The notes: a model not told the origin generated them from the sequence alone. 64,000 nucleotides of DNA from Tissierellales bacterium (GCA_018433765.1 JAHDQO010000012.1:62001-126000); one strand, 5' to 3'; shown: positions 24,587 to 33,392, counted from the first letter of the stretch. Program-made: numbers and translations.

Positions 24587-25627
24587 TTAAGGAAACAAGG
24601 GTATCCTTTTTAATCCTGTTGTTTCTTTTAGATTAAATAAGATATTCATATTTTGAACTGCTTGACCTGCAGCTCCTTTAACTAAATTATCAATGGCTCC
24701 TATAACGATAATTCTATTTGTTCGCTTATCAATTTTAAAATTGATATCTATATAATTTGAACCTTTAACCCATTTAGTATTAGGAAATACTTCTTTAGGT
24801 AGTAATCTAATAAAATGTTCATATTTATAGTATTTTTCATAAATACTTTTAACTTCATCGTAGTCTAGCTCTTTGTTTAACTCTGCATAAGCTGTTACAA
24901 GTATGCCTCTATTCATAGGTACAAGATGCGGAGTAAATACTATATTAAAATTTTCTTTTGCTAAGTAACTTAATTGTTCTTCTATTTCAGGAGTATGTCT
25001 ATGTGAAGCTATTTTATAAGCTTTTACAGATTCGTTACATTCAGCATAATGTGTATTAAGATTAACTCCTCGGCCGGCTCCCGATACTCCTGATTTAGCA
25101 TCTATTATAATACTTCTATTGTTAATTACGCCTTCTTTTACAAGAGGTGCAAGAGATAAAATACTGCAAGTTGTATAACAACCAGGATTAGCAACTAAAG
25201 AAGAATTTTTAATTAACTCTCTATTTAATTCGCATAAACCATAGACTGCGTATTTAAGTAAAGATGTATTTTTGTGCTCAGTATTATACCAATCTTCATA
25301 AACTTTATTATCTTTAAATCTATAATCAGCACCTAAATCTATTATTTTAAACTTTCTTATAAATTCTTGAGTAATTATTTCTGAAGCTAATCCATGAGGA
25401 AGAGCTATAAAAAGCACATCTAAATCTAAATTGTTAAAATCTAAATAATTATCTTTACAATTAACACTAGTAATATTGAAATAATTTCCATAAACTTGTC
25501 TTAATGGTTTACCTCCATAAGATCGTGATGTAACAAAAGAAACTTCAACTTCTGGATGATTTAACAAAAGACTAAAAAGTTCTTGACCTGCATAACCAGT
25601 TACTCCTATGATACCTGCTTTAATCAT
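24587..25627 (-). CDS. argC: N-acetyl-gamma-glutamyl-phosphate reductase
   Basis: The 346-residue NADP-dependent reductase has GVTGYAGQELFSLL (nucleotide loop, about 8-21), the catalytic cysteine in LVANPGCYTTCSI, and the GVSGAGRG plus HRHTPEIEEQL substrate segments. It makes acetylglutamate semialdehyde in arginine synthesis. It is the first gene of argCJBD; a promoter lies just upstream. The start codon follows GTGAGGTGTTAAT. Confidence 0.96.
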   Translation of the reverse strand: MIKAGIIGVTGYAGQELFSLLLNHPEVEVSFVTSRSYGGKPLRQVYGNYFNITSVNCKDNYLDFNNLDLDVLFIALPHGLASEIITQEFIRKFKIIDLGADYRFKDNKVYEDWYNTEHKNTSLLKYAVYGLCELNRELIKNSSLVANPGCYTTCSILSLAPLVKEGVINNRSIIIDAKSGVSGAGRGVNLNTHYAECNESVKAYKIASHRHTPEIEEQLSYLAKENFNIVFTPHLVPMNRGILVTAYAELNKELDYDEVKSIYEKYYKYEHFIRLLPKEVFPNTKWVKGSNYIDINFKIDKRTNRIIVIGAIDNLVKGAAGQAVQNMNILFNLKETTGLKRIPLFP

Positions 25628-25666
25628 ATTAACACCTCACTGTAATTATATAAAATATATTCTATA

Positions 25667-25694
25667 ATTATACACAAATTTGAAATAAAATCAA
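25667..25694 (-). promoter_or_regulatory. candidate promoter of argCJBD
   Basis: On the minus strand, TTGATT (25694-25689) and TATAAT (25672-25667) are 16 bp apart, ending 40 bp before the argC start. The flanking AT-rich segment could hold an ARG box for ArgR, but none is clear enough to place. Confidence 0.5.
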
Positions 25695-25850
25695 GAGTTA
25701 TTTTTGAAAAATAATATTATATTATTAAATAAAAAGTTTTGAAAATAGATTTAACTAGTATCAACAATTGTATCTTAAACAAAATTAAGTACATCATAAT
25801 AATATGTATAATTATGCACTATGGTACTGCTGCTTTCTATAAAATAACAC

Positions 25851-25880
25851 TTGACTTTAGAACAAATAGTATATTAAAAT
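25851..25880 (+). promoter_or_regulatory. candidate promoter of the cbi operon
   Basis: TTGACT (25851-25856) and TAAAAT (25875-25880) are 18 bp apart, about 30 bp before the riboswitch aptamer. Confidence 0.5.
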
Positions 25881-25907
25881 GAGGTATAAAATTAAATATT
25901 TGTTCAG

Positions 25908-26235
25908 TTAAAGGTCTTTCTTTATGAAAGCTAAGAGGGAAAGTGGTGAGAAACCACTGCAGCCCCCGCTACTGTGAATAACGATAGACATACTACTACA
26001 GTTGATAGTTAACAATTGATATTTGATATTTAATGGATAATTTTCTGGCGAAAATATTTAGAAATTTGCTATATAGAGCAAATGTACATTTAATTATCAA
26101 TTATCAACTTTCAATTATCAATTATTAAGTGCCACTGATATTTAATATTGGGAAGGTTAGTATGTCATATGAGTTTGAGCCAGGAGACCTACCTTTATCT
26201 AAGAGATATTACTGCTTCGGTGGGAGGTAGGTTGT
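25908..26235 (+). ncRNA. cobalamin riboswitch controlling the cbi operon
   Basis: Conserved aptamer parts appear in order: GGTGAGAAACCACTGCAGCC CCCGCTACTGTGA (25945-25977), GCCACTG (26131-26137), GGGAAGG (26150-26156) and the B12 box GAGCCAGGAGACC (26177-26189), closed by CTTCGGTGGGAGGTAGG. About 135 bases of repeat DNA sit between the ACTGT segment and GCCACTG. A terminator follows at 26256-26281, so cobalamin binding should stop transcription before cobB. Confidence 0.93.
25995..26128 (+). repeat. repeat insert inside the first cobalamin riboswitch
   Basis: The arms 'agttgatagttaacaattg' and 'tatcaattatcaactttca' are imperfect inverted copies of the dispersed 'ttgatagttgatagtt' module; the middle holds an 'attttctggcgaaaat' hairpin. 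The insert occupies a variable peripheral stem, so the aptamer core is intact. A homologous insert is in the second riboswitch. Confidence 0.75.
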
Positions 26236-26255
26236 ATATTAGTATGATATATATT

Positions 26256-26281
26256 CACACCGCTTGCCGGTGTGTTTTTTG
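26256..26281 (+). terminator. riboswitch expression-platform terminator
   Basis: CACACCG (26256-26262) pairs with CGGTGTG (26268-26274) and is followed by six T. It lies between the B12 aptamer and cobB. Confidence 0.85.
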
Positions 26282-26332
26282 TTTATTACATATATACCTA
26301 GTAATTTACTTTATAGAAAGAGTGTGATATAT

Positions 26333-27715
26333 ATGCCTTCAGGAATTATGATAGCAGGTACTAATAGTGGAGTAGGAAAAACTACTATTTCAATGGGAAT
26401 TATGGCAGCTTTGTCTGAGCAAATGATAGTACAGCCGTATAAAGTTGGGCCTGATTATATAGATCCAGCATACCATACATTTATAACAAAAAGAAAAAGC
26501 AGAAATCTCGATTCATGGATGATTAAAGATGAGCATATTAAATATTTATACAATAAAAATTCAATAGACAGTGACTTTAGTGTGGTTGAAGGCGTGATGG
26601 GACTATATGATGGAGCAGAAGTGGGGAGCGATATAGGCAGTACAGCCAAAATTGCAAAAATCCTTAAGTTACCTGTAATTCTTGTGGTAGATGGTAAAGG
26701 AATTTCACAAAGTATTGCTGCAGTAGTAAAAGGATATAGAGATTTTGATACTAAAGTAAATATTAAAGGAGTAATCTTTAATAATGTAAGTGGAGAAATG
26801 CATTACAATCTTTTAAAAAAATCGGTTGAAATGTATACAGGATTAAAGGCATTTGGATATTTGCAAAAGGACAGTGATATTAAGCTACCAGAAAGACATC
26901 TAGGATTAGTCCCTTCATGTGAGCAAAAAGAACTAAGTGAGGTTTTTAGCAAACTGTCTGCTCTAGTAAAACAAACTATAGAAATATATGAACTTATAAA
27001 ACTTGGAAAAGAATATAATACCAAAATTGTAGAAAGTAACGGAGCAGCAATTAATAAAGTTCAAAATGTGAGATTAGGCATAGCTTATGATGAAGCTTTT
27101 AATTTTTATTATCATGACAATATAGAGCTATTAGAAGAAATGGGTGTTGAAATAGTCAAATTCAGTCCAATTAATGATGAAAGACTACCTGAAAATATTG
27201 ACGGCTTAATGTTTGGCGGCGGTTTCCCTGAAGTTTTTTCAAAAGAATTAGAGAAAAATGCTTCAATGAGAAAAGATATAAGATTAAAGCTTGAACAGGG
27301 AATTCCATATACAGCTGAATGTGGAGGGTTGATGTACTTATGTAAATCAATTTCTGACTTTGATAATAACGAATTTAGTATGGTAGGGTGGCTTAATGGC
27401 AAAGCTTATATGACTAAACGACTTCAAAGATTTGGATATGCAGAATTAGAATTAATGAAAGATTGTGTTTACGGTGCAAAAGATAAAAAAATAAGAGTAC
27501 ATGAATTTCACAGGTCAAAAGTTGAAATTAAAGATGATAATAAAATATATAGTCTGAGAAAAATAAGAGAAAATAAAGTAATAAAAGAGTGGACATGCGG
27601 TTACGCAAAAGGAAATGGAGTAGGAGCTTATGCTCATTTACATTACTACTCAAATCTAGACTTTCCAAATGCGTTAGTTAAGACTATGGACAAATTTAAA
27701 AAAGGCAAATTATAA
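26333..27715 (+). CDS. cbiA: cobyrinate a,c-diamide synthase (CbiA/CobB)
   Basis: This 460-residue amidotransferase uses glutamine and ATP to amidate the a and c side chains of cobyrinate. The N-terminal domain has a P-loop-like GTNSGVGKTT (about 9-18) and KVGPDYIDP; the C-terminal class I glutaminase domain (about 260-460) has the nucleophile in YTAECGGLMYL and GFPEVF. The start is ATG at 26333; an upstream in-frame TTG at 26264 falls inside the terminator hairpin. It is the first gene of the cobalamin operon, directly under the riboswitch. Confidence 0.94.
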   Translation: MPSGIMIAGTNSGVGKTTISMGIMAALSEQMIVQPYKVGPDYIDPAYHTFITKRKSRNLDSWMIKDEHIKYLYNKNSIDSDFSVVEGVMGLYDGAEVGSDIGSTAKIAKILKLPVILVVDGKGISQSIAAVVKGYRDFDTKVNIKGVIFNNVSGEMHYNLLKKSVEMYTGLKAFGYLQKDSDIKLPERHLGLVPSCEQKELSEVFSKLSALVKQTIEIYELIKLGKEYNTKIVESNGAAINKVQNVRLGIAYDEAFNFYYHDNIELLEEMGVEIVKFSPINDERLPENIDGLMFGGGFPEVFSKELEKNASMRKDIRLKLEQGIPYTAECGGLMYLCKSISDFDNNEFSMVGWLNGKAYMTKRLQRFGYAELELMKDCVYGAKDKKIRVHEFHRSKVEIKDDNKIYSLRKIRENKVIKEWTCGYAKGNGVGAYAHLHYYSNLDFPNALVKTMDKFKKGKL

Positions 27716-27721
27716 ATAAAA

Positions 27722-27848
27722 AAACAATACCACGGAAGAACACAGAAAGACACGGAACGTAAAACGAGTGATGAGAAACTAGGAACGAGAAACAAGGATA
27801 GTTTTTACACCATGTTACTAGTTATTCGTTACTATTTACTCGTTTAAA
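27722..27848. repeat. intergenic mosaic palindromic repeat between cbiA and cbiC
   Basis: An 'accacggaagaacacagaaa' module, an 'acgagtgatgagaaactagg' module and its inverted partner 'ttactagttattcgttactat' make up the gap. Confidence 0.7.
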
Positions 27849-27866
27849 ATAAAGAAGGTGAATAAA

Positions 27867-28493
27867 ATGGAAAAATATATAGTGAATCCTTATGAGATAG
27901 AAGAAAAAAGTATGGAAATTATTGAGTCAATAATGGATGATGCAGATAAATTTAATTCTGACGAGTTAAAGGTTGTAAAAAGGATAATACATACTACAGC
28001 TGATTTTGAATATTCAAAACTAATTAAATTTAATAATGAGCCTATTGAGAAATGCAAACAGTTACTTTCTTCAGGATGTAAAATATATGCAGATACTGAA
28101 ATGATAAAAGTTGGAGTAAATAGGATAAAATTAAAAGAGCTTGGATGTGAAATATGCAATTATGTTCATGATGATGATGTAAGAATTACTGCAAAAGAAA
28201 AGGGTATTACCAGATCAATGGCTTCAATTGAAAAAGCCGTTTTAAATAATGATATTAAAATATTTTTAATCGGCAATGCACCTACTGCATTATATAAACT
28301 TATAGAATTATTTGAAGGTGCTAATAAAGTTCCACCGCTAATAATTGGTGTACCTATAGGATTTGTAGGTGCAGCAGAATCAAAAGAAGAACTTACAAAA
28401 AGGGAGAACATACCTTTCATTACTATAAGAGGTAGAAAAGGTGGAAGTACTGTAGCTGTATCAATTATAAATGCTATTTTGAAAATGATATAA
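27867..28493 (+). CDS. cbiC: cobalt-precorrin-8 methylmutase
   Basis: This 208-residue enzyme moves the C11 methyl group to C12, giving cobyrinate. Conserved parts are IHTTADFEY with the catalytic His, the DTEMIKVGV segment, IGNAPTAL and GVPIGFVGAAESKEEL, all hallmarks of CbiC/CobH. ATG at 27867 is used; the GTG at 27858 overlaps the AGAAGG ribosome site. It lies between repeat-filled gaps in the cbi operon. Confidence 0.95.
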   Translation: MEKYIVNPYEIEEKSMEIIESIMDDADKFNSDELKVVKRIIHTTADFEYSKLIKFNNEPIEKCKQLLSSGCKIYADTEMIKVGVNRIKLKELGCEICNYVHDDDVRITAKEKGITRSMASIEKAVLNNDIKIFLIGNAPTALYKLIELFEGANKVPPLIIGVPIGFVGAAESKEELTKRENIPFITIRGRKGGSTVAVSIINAILKMI

Positions 28494-28496
28494 AAA

Positions 28497-28690
28497 AAGA
28501 GAAACGAGTAACGAAGAACTAGTAACATCGAAGCTTTACTTGCGTAAAGCAATTAAAACAAGAAACGAGCGATGAGAAACTAGAAATATGGATAGTTTTT
28601 ATGAATAAAAAACTTAAATAATAATCAAAATAAATTTTCTTTTAGAAAATTTATACCATGTCGTTATTCGTTACTAATCCCTCGTTTAAA
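28497..28690. repeat. intergenic mosaic palindromic repeat between cbiC and cbiD
   Basis: It holds 'gagaaacgagtaacgaagaa', the core hairpin GCTTTACttgcGTAAAGC (28533-28550), 'ttttcttttagaaaattta' and 'tcgttattcgttactaatcc'. An in-frame ATG inside the last module (28658) gives a false early start for cbiD. Confidence 0.75.
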
Positions 28691-28702
28691 AAGGATTTTG
28701 TT

Positions 28703-29818
28703 ATGTTAGATAGATTTATTGAAAAAAAGGGAAAAAAATTGAGATATGGATATACTACTGGTTCTTGTGCAGCAGCGGCTGCTAAAGCAGCAGTTAATAT
28801 GCTTTATAATAATAAAATTATAAATAATATAAGTATTGATACTCCTAAAGGATGGAACATAGATTTAGAATTATGTGATATTCAAATGGATAAAGAATCT
28901 GTAAGCTGTGCTGTTATAAAAGATAGCGGAGATGATCCAGATGTAACAAATGGCATAAAAATATACGCTAAAGCAAAAAGAGCTGAAAAAGGAATTGAAA
29001 TAACTGGTGGTAAAGGGGTTGGAACAGTAACTAGAAAAGGACTTTCTGTATCTGTAGGTAATCCAGCAATAAACCCTGTACCTATGAAGATGATAATATC
29101 TGAAGTGAAAAAAGTACTTCCTATTAACGGAGGAGTATGTGTGGAAATATCTATTCCAAAAGGTGAAGAGATAGCTAAAAAAACTTTTAATCCTAAACTA
29201 GGGATTGTAGGAGGTATATCTATAATAGGTACAACTGGAATTGTAGAGCCGATGTCAGAAGAAGCTTTAAAGGAATCTTTGGCGTTAGAACTTTCTATGT
29301 TAAAAGCTGAAGGATATAAAAAAGCAGTATTTGTACCTGGAAATTATGGAAAAGATTTTGCAGTTAAGCTTGGTCTTAATAATAAATATTTTATAAAAAC
29401 TAGTAATTATATTGGTTATATGCTTGATAAAGCAAAAGAAACAGGTATAGAAAAAATATTATGGATAGGTCATATAGGTAAATTGTCAAAAGTTGCAGGA
29501 GGAATATTTCAAACTCACAGCAGTTATGCAGACTGCAGAATGGAGATAATAGCAGCCTACTGTGCTTTAATAGGTTGTAATCCTAAAGTCATTAGAAAAA
29601 TTTTAAACTGTATTACAACGGATGAATCTATAGAAATTATAAAAGCTAACAAATTAGATGATGTATTTAACATATTAGCAAATAAAATTTCTTTAAGATC
29701 AAGAGTAAGAACTTATAATGATATAGAAATAGAAGCAGTTGTTTTTTCTAATGAGTTTGGAATTCTAGGAAAAAGTGAAAAAGCAGATATGCTTCTGGAG
29801 GAATTTTTAAATGAATAA
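28703..29818 (+). CDS. cbiD: cobalt-precorrin-5B C1-methyltransferase
   Basis: The 371-residue CbiD uses S-adenosylmethionine to methylate C1 of the corrin ring after ring contraction. It starts with the family pattern LRYGYTTGSCAAAAAKAA and has KDSGDDPDVTNG, GVGTVTRKGL, NPAINPVP and GTTGIVEPMS. ATG at 28703 follows AAAAGGA; the upstream ATG lies in repeat DNA. The gene overlaps cbiE by eight bases, which argues for translational coupling. Confidence 0.96.
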   Translation: MLDRFIEKKGKKLRYGYTTGSCAAAAAKAAVNMLYNNKIINNISIDTPKGWNIDLELCDIQMDKESVSCAVIKDSGDDPDVTNGIKIYAKAKRAEKGIEITGGKGVGTVTRKGLSVSVGNPAINPVPMKMIISEVKKVLPINGGVCVEISIPKGEEIAKKTFNPKLGIVGGISIIGTTGIVEPMSEEALKESLALELSMLKAEGYKKAVFVPGNYGKDFAVKLGLNNKYFIKTSNYIGYMLDKAKETGIEKILWIGHIGKLSKVAGGIFQTHSSYADCRMEIIAAYCALIGCNPKVIRKILNCITTDESIEIIKANKLDDVFNILANKISLRSRVRTYNDIEIEAVVFSNEFGILGKSEKADMLLEEFLNE

Positions 29819-30434
29819 GATAAATATATTAGGACTTGGTCCGGGAAACAAAGATTATATATTACCAGTAACTTTAAAAAAAATACAAAATTCTGACGTA
29901 ATAATAGGAGCAAAAAGAAATATAGATAGTTTAAATTTTGTAAATAAAGAAGTTATAATATTAAAATCTAATCTAGATGAAATAATAAATTATATAAACA
30001 AAAATAAAAGCAATAAAAAAATAAGCATTGTAGTATCAGGTGATACAGGATTTTACAGCTTGTTGAGATTTGTAAAAAAACATGTACCATTAGAAGAATT
30101 AACTATTATACCGGGCATAAGTTCTATGCAGTATCTGTTTGCAAAGATAGGACATACTTATGAAGATGCACATTTGACTAGTTTACACGGCAGAAATAAT
30201 GATTTTATACAAAAAGTAAAAGAATATGATTTAGTTGGAATATTAACAGATAATGTATGGACACCAGCTTCAATAGCAAAATCTTTAGTAAAAAATAATA
30301 TTATAAATAAATATATATATGTAGGAGAAAAATTATCTTACGAAGATGAGAAAATAACTAAAATGACAATAGAAGAAGCGACAAAATATGAGACAGATAA
30401 TATTAATATAGTAATAATAAGCACACAAAATTAA
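29811..30434 (+). CDS. cbiE: cobalt-precorrin-7 C5-methyltransferase
   Basis: This 207-residue SAM-dependent tetrapyrrole methylase has the LGLGPGNKDYI N-terminal loop, VSGDTGFYSLL, PGISSMQYLFAKIG and SLHGR typical of CbiE. It methylates C5 of the precorrin. CbiE and CbiT are separate proteins here, as in many anaerobes, instead of the fused CobL. It overlaps cbiD at its start, where GGAGG is inside the cbiD coding end; a 217-bp repeat gap follows. Confidence 0.94.
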   Translation: MNKINILGLGPGNKDYILPVTLKKIQNSDVIIGAKRNIDSLNFVNKEVIILKSNLDEIINYINKNKSNKKISIVVSGDTGFYSLLRFVKKHVPLEELTIIPGISSMQYLFAKIGHTYEDAHLTSLHGRNNDFIQKVKEYDLVGILTDNVWTPASIAKSLVKNNIINKYIYVGEKLSYEDEKITKMTIEEATKYETDNINIVIISTQN

Positions 30435-30439
30435 AAATG

Positions 30440-30630
30440 ATGGTGGCTTTACTGACGTAAAGCATTGACAAAAGTCATCCTGAGCGCTAGTCGAAGGATA
30501 TTGAGTTAAATTAAGTAGATAATTTTCCGTGTTTTTCCGTGTAATTCAGTGGTGAATCAAAAAATTTACGAAGAATGAGTAAATTATCATTGTTATTCGT
30601 TTTTCGTTACTAATTACTCGTTTATAATAC
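30440..30630. repeat. intergenic mosaic palindromic repeat between cbiE and cbiT
   Basis: It contains the core hairpin GCTTTACtgacGTAAAGC (30446-30463), then 'gtcatcctgagcgctagtcg' plus 'aaggat' (30474-30500), 'ttttccgtgtttttccgtgt', 'tttacgaagaatgagtaaat' and 'ttattcgtttttcgttacta'. The CATCCTGAGCG...GTCGAAGGAT piece resembles repeats I know from many unrelated bacterial genomes. Confidence 0.75.
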
Positions 30631-30651
30631 AATGAAAGGAATGAATTTTTT

Positions 30652-31236
30652 ATGGTAGAGAATGCTTCTTATGGTATAGAAGATGAGTTGTTTATAAGAG
30701 GAAAAGTTCCTATGACTAAGTCTGAAATACGAGCAATAACAATAAGTAAACTTAAGCTTACTAGAGAAAGCAGGGTTTTAGATATAGGAGCTGGAACAGG
30801 TTCTATATCAATTGAATGCGGTATTGCTTGTGATAAAGGTAGAATATACTCTGTAGAAAGAAACCAAGAAGGTATAGATTTAATTAATAAAAATATTGAA
30901 AAATTTAAACTAAAAAATATAGAGGTAATACATGGAACAGCTCCAGAAGCATTTAAAAACATTAAGAAAATTGAGAGAGTAATAATAGGCGGAAGTGGTG
31001 GAAAATTAGAGAGTATTTTTGAATGGTTTAACGACAATATCCAAAAAGAAAGTATAGTAGTAGCTAACTTTATTACAATAGAAAATTTATATAAAGCTGT
31101 TAAACTTTTTAAGAAATATAAATATAAAAACATAGAAGTAGTACAAGCTTCAATATCAAAAAGTAAAAATATAGGCGATTTAACCATGCTGATCGGTAAC
31201 AACCCTGTGTTTATTGTAACAGGCAATAAGAAATGA
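30652..31236 (+). CDS. cbiT: cobalt-precorrin-6B C15-methyltransferase (decarboxylating)
   Basis: This 194-residue class I methyltransferase has the VLDIGAGTGSISIE SAM loop (about 40-53), the N-terminal DELFIRGKVPMTKSEIRA typical of CbiT, and IIGGSGGKLESIF. It methylates C15 and removes the C12 acetate carboxyl group. The ATG follows GAAAGGAATG at good spacing. It acts next to CbiE, whose gene lies 217 bp upstream. Confidence 0.95.
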   Translation: MVENASYGIEDELFIRGKVPMTKSEIRAITISKLKLTRESRVLDIGAGTGSISIECGIACDKGRIYSVERNQEGIDLINKNIEKFKLKNIEVIHGTAPEAFKNIKKIERVIIGGSGGKLESIFEWFNDNIQKESIVVANFITIENLYKAVKLFKKYKYKNIEVVQASISKSKNIGDLTMLIGNNPVFIVTGNKK

Positions 31237-31365
31237 GAAACTAGGAACGAGAAACAAGGATAGTTTTTATAAATAAAAACTTTTAATATTTTAAATTAAT
31301 AAATTTTCTTTTAGAAAATTTGCACCATGTTACTAGTTGCTCGCTACTACTTACTCGTTTTAAAC
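31237..31365. repeat. intergenic mosaic palindromic repeat between cbiT and cbiF
   Basis: 'gagaaactaggaacgagaaa', 'ttttcttttagaaaatttgc' and 'ttactagttgctcgctacta' modules are in inverted arrangement. The gap resembles that between cbiC and cbiD but lacks the GCTTTAC core. An ATG inside it (31320) gives a false start for cbiF. Confidence 0.7.
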
Positions 31366-31382
31366 TAAAATTGGAGGTAAAA

Positions 31383-32138
31383 ATGGCAAAGGTTTATTAT
31401 ATTGGAGCAGGGCCTGGAGATCCTGAACTCCTAACTATAAAAGGTAAAAAAATAATAGATAATGCAGATGTAATAATATATGCTGGTTCGTTAGTAAATC
31501 CAGAAGTTTATGCAGATAAAAAACAAAATGCTTCAGTATATAATAGTGCCAGCATGACATTAGAAGAAGTTATGCAGGTAACAATGGATGCTGTAAAAGA
31601 AGACAAAATAGTAGCAAGAGTACATACAGGAGATCCAAGTATTTATGGAGCAATAAAAGAGCAAATAGATGTACTTGAAATTAACGAAATAGAATATGAA
31701 GTTATACCGGGAGTAAGCTCATTTACAGCTGCTGCGGCAGCAATAAAGAAAGAATTTACACTGCCTAGTATATCTCAAACAATTATATGTACAAGGCTAG
31801 AAGGAAGAACTCCAGTGCCAGAGAAAGAGAACTTAGAAAAATTGGCAGAGCATAAGGCTAGCATGGCAATATTTTTGTCAGTTCAAATGATAGAAGAAGT
31901 AGTTGAAAGATTGATAAAACATTATAAACCTAGCACACCTATAGCAGTAATACAAAGGGCAACATGGCCAGACCAAAAAATAGTTTTAGGAACATTAGAA
32001 AATATTGCAAAAAAAGTAAAGGAAGAAAAAATAACAAAAACAGCACAAATACTTGTTGGAGACTTTATTGACTGTGAGTATGAATTATCTAAATTATATG
32101 ATAAAGATTTTTCACATGAATACAGGGATGCTAAATAA
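31383..32138 (+). CDS. cbiF: cobalt-precorrin-4 C11-methyltransferase
   Basis: The 251-residue tetrapyrrole methylase has VYYIGAGPGDPELLTIKGKK (N-terminal loop), YAGSLVNP, ARVHTGDPSIYGAI, PGVSSFTAAAAA and TRLEGRTPVPE, matching CbiF/CobM. It adds the C11 methyl group. ATG at 31383 follows GGAGG by five bases. cbiG starts on the base after its stop codon. Confidence 0.95.
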   Translation: MAKVYYIGAGPGDPELLTIKGKKIIDNADVIIYAGSLVNPEVYADKKQNASVYNSASMTLEEVMQVTMDAVKEDKIVARVHTGDPSIYGAIKEQIDVLEINEIEYEVIPGVSSFTAAAAAIKKEFTLPSISQTIICTRLEGRTPVPEKENLEKLAEHKASMAIFLSVQMIEEVVERLIKHYKPSTPIAVIQRATWPDQKIVLGTLENIAKKVKEEKITKTAQILVGDFIDCEYELSKLYDKDFSHEYRDAK

Positions 32139-33158
32139 ATGAAGTGGGCAGTAATTACTTTATCCAAAAAAAGTTTAGAATTAGCATTAGTTATAAAAAG
32201 TGAAATACATGAAATAGATATATATACAATGCCTAAGTATATAAAGCATGGAGTGAAACCTATAGAAGGTGGACTTAGAAAATTTAATAAATTTCTGTTT
32301 GAAAATTATGATACGTTAGTGTACATAATGGCGGCAGGTATAGTAGTCAGGGATATATCTCCATACTTAAAACATAAATCTCTCGATCCAGCAGTATTAG
32401 TCCTTGATAATAATGGACAATATGTAATAAGCCTTTTATCAGGACATTTAGGTGGAGCTAACGAAAAAGCAAAATATTTAGCTGATGCAATAGGAGCAGT
32501 TCCTGTTATCACAACAGCGTCAGACACTAATAATAAATTAGCAGTAGACATGATTGCTAAAAAATATAATTTAGTTATTACTAATTTTCAGAAAGCAAAG
32601 GAAATTACTTCACTTATAGTGAACGATTATAAAGTAGGAGTTATTTCAGATATTAATTTTCAAGAAAAACTTCCTAGCAACATGGCTGTTATAGATTCAC
32701 AAAATGAAAATGTTGAAGGAATAATATATATATCTAACAAAGAAAGAGTAATTTTAGAGAAAAATTTTGTACAACTTATACCTCAAAATATAATTATAGG
32801 AATAGGGTGTAGAAAAGGAACAAGATCAGATAATATAACTGGTTTTATAGATGAAAATTTAGAAAAATTAAATATATCAAAACGAGCTGTTAATAAGATA
32901 GTTTCTATAGATGTGAAAAAGTCAGAAGAAGGAATTATAAGAACTGCTGAAAAATACAGAGTAGAATTTAAAACATATAATTATAAAGAAATAAAAGAAG
33001 TAGAAGACCTGTTTCAATGTTCTGAATTCGTAAAGAATACTGTAGGAGTAGGAGCAGTATGCGAACCAACAGGTTACTTAGCATCAAACAAAGGTAAATG
33101 TTTGTTACCCAAGACAGCAAAAGATGGAATGACACTATCTATTTGGGAAACAAAATAA
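32139..33158 (+). CDS. cbiG: cobalt-precorrin-5A hydrolase
   Basis: This 339-residue CbiG opens the delta-lactone and releases acetaldehyde, a step of the anaerobic (early cobalt) route. Conserved parts are AAGIVVRDISPYLKHKSLDP, LLSGHLGGANEKA, ATTASDT-like TTASDTNNKLAVD and the C-terminal domain IIGIGCRKGT ... VGVGAVCEPTGYLAS. Its presence shows that the pathway is the cobalt-early one. It directly abuts cbiF and is followed by a 254-bp repeat block. Confidence 0.95.
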   Translation: MKWAVITLSKKSLELALVIKSEIHEIDIYTMPKYIKHGVKPIEGGLRKFNKFLFENYDTLVYIMAAGIVVRDISPYLKHKSLDPAVLVLDNNGQYVISLLSGHLGGANEKAKYLADAIGAVPVITTASDTNNKLAVDMIAKKYNLVITNFQKAKEITSLIVNDYKVGVISDINFQEKLPSNMAVIDSQNENVEGIIYISNKERVILEKNFVQLIPQNIIIGIGCRKGTRSDNITGFIDENLEKLNISKRAVNKIVSIDVKKSEEGIIRTAEKYRVEFKTYNYKEIKEVEDLFQCSEFVKNTVGVGAVCEPTGYLASNKGKCLLPKTAKDGMTLSIWETK

Positions 33159-33162
33159 AACA

Positions 33163-33392
33163 TTACCACGGAAGGACACGGAAGACACGGAAAATAAATA
33201 AGATAAAAGTGTAAAGTTAAGGTAGCTTTACTAAAGTAAAGCATAGTGAATTGAGAATGGAGAAATGAGAAATGAGAATTGATGGAAGTTTTACTAACGT
33301 AAAACATTAAGTAAATGAGAAACTAGTTTTTCGTTTTAAGAGGTGCGAAGCACTTTTCAGTGATATTCCGTGTATTTCCGTGGTTAATTATA
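33163..33392. repeat. intergenic mosaic palindromic repeat between cbiG and cbiH
   Basis: This is the most complete nested copy: an outer pair 'accacggaaggacacggaag' and 'tccgtgtatttccgtggt'; inside it a 'gataaaagtgtaaagttaag' module, core GCTTTACtaaaGTAAAGC (33225-33242), 'attgagaatggagaaatgag', core GTTTTACtaacGTAAAAC (33288-33305) and 'ggtgcgaagcacttttcagt'. Confidence 0.8.

Noticed and set aside
28658-28702. Upstream in-frame start of cbiD
   Set aside because: The ATG lies in a dispersed repeat module that also makes a false start before cbiF (31320); a proper AAAAGGA site is found only for the ATG at 28703.
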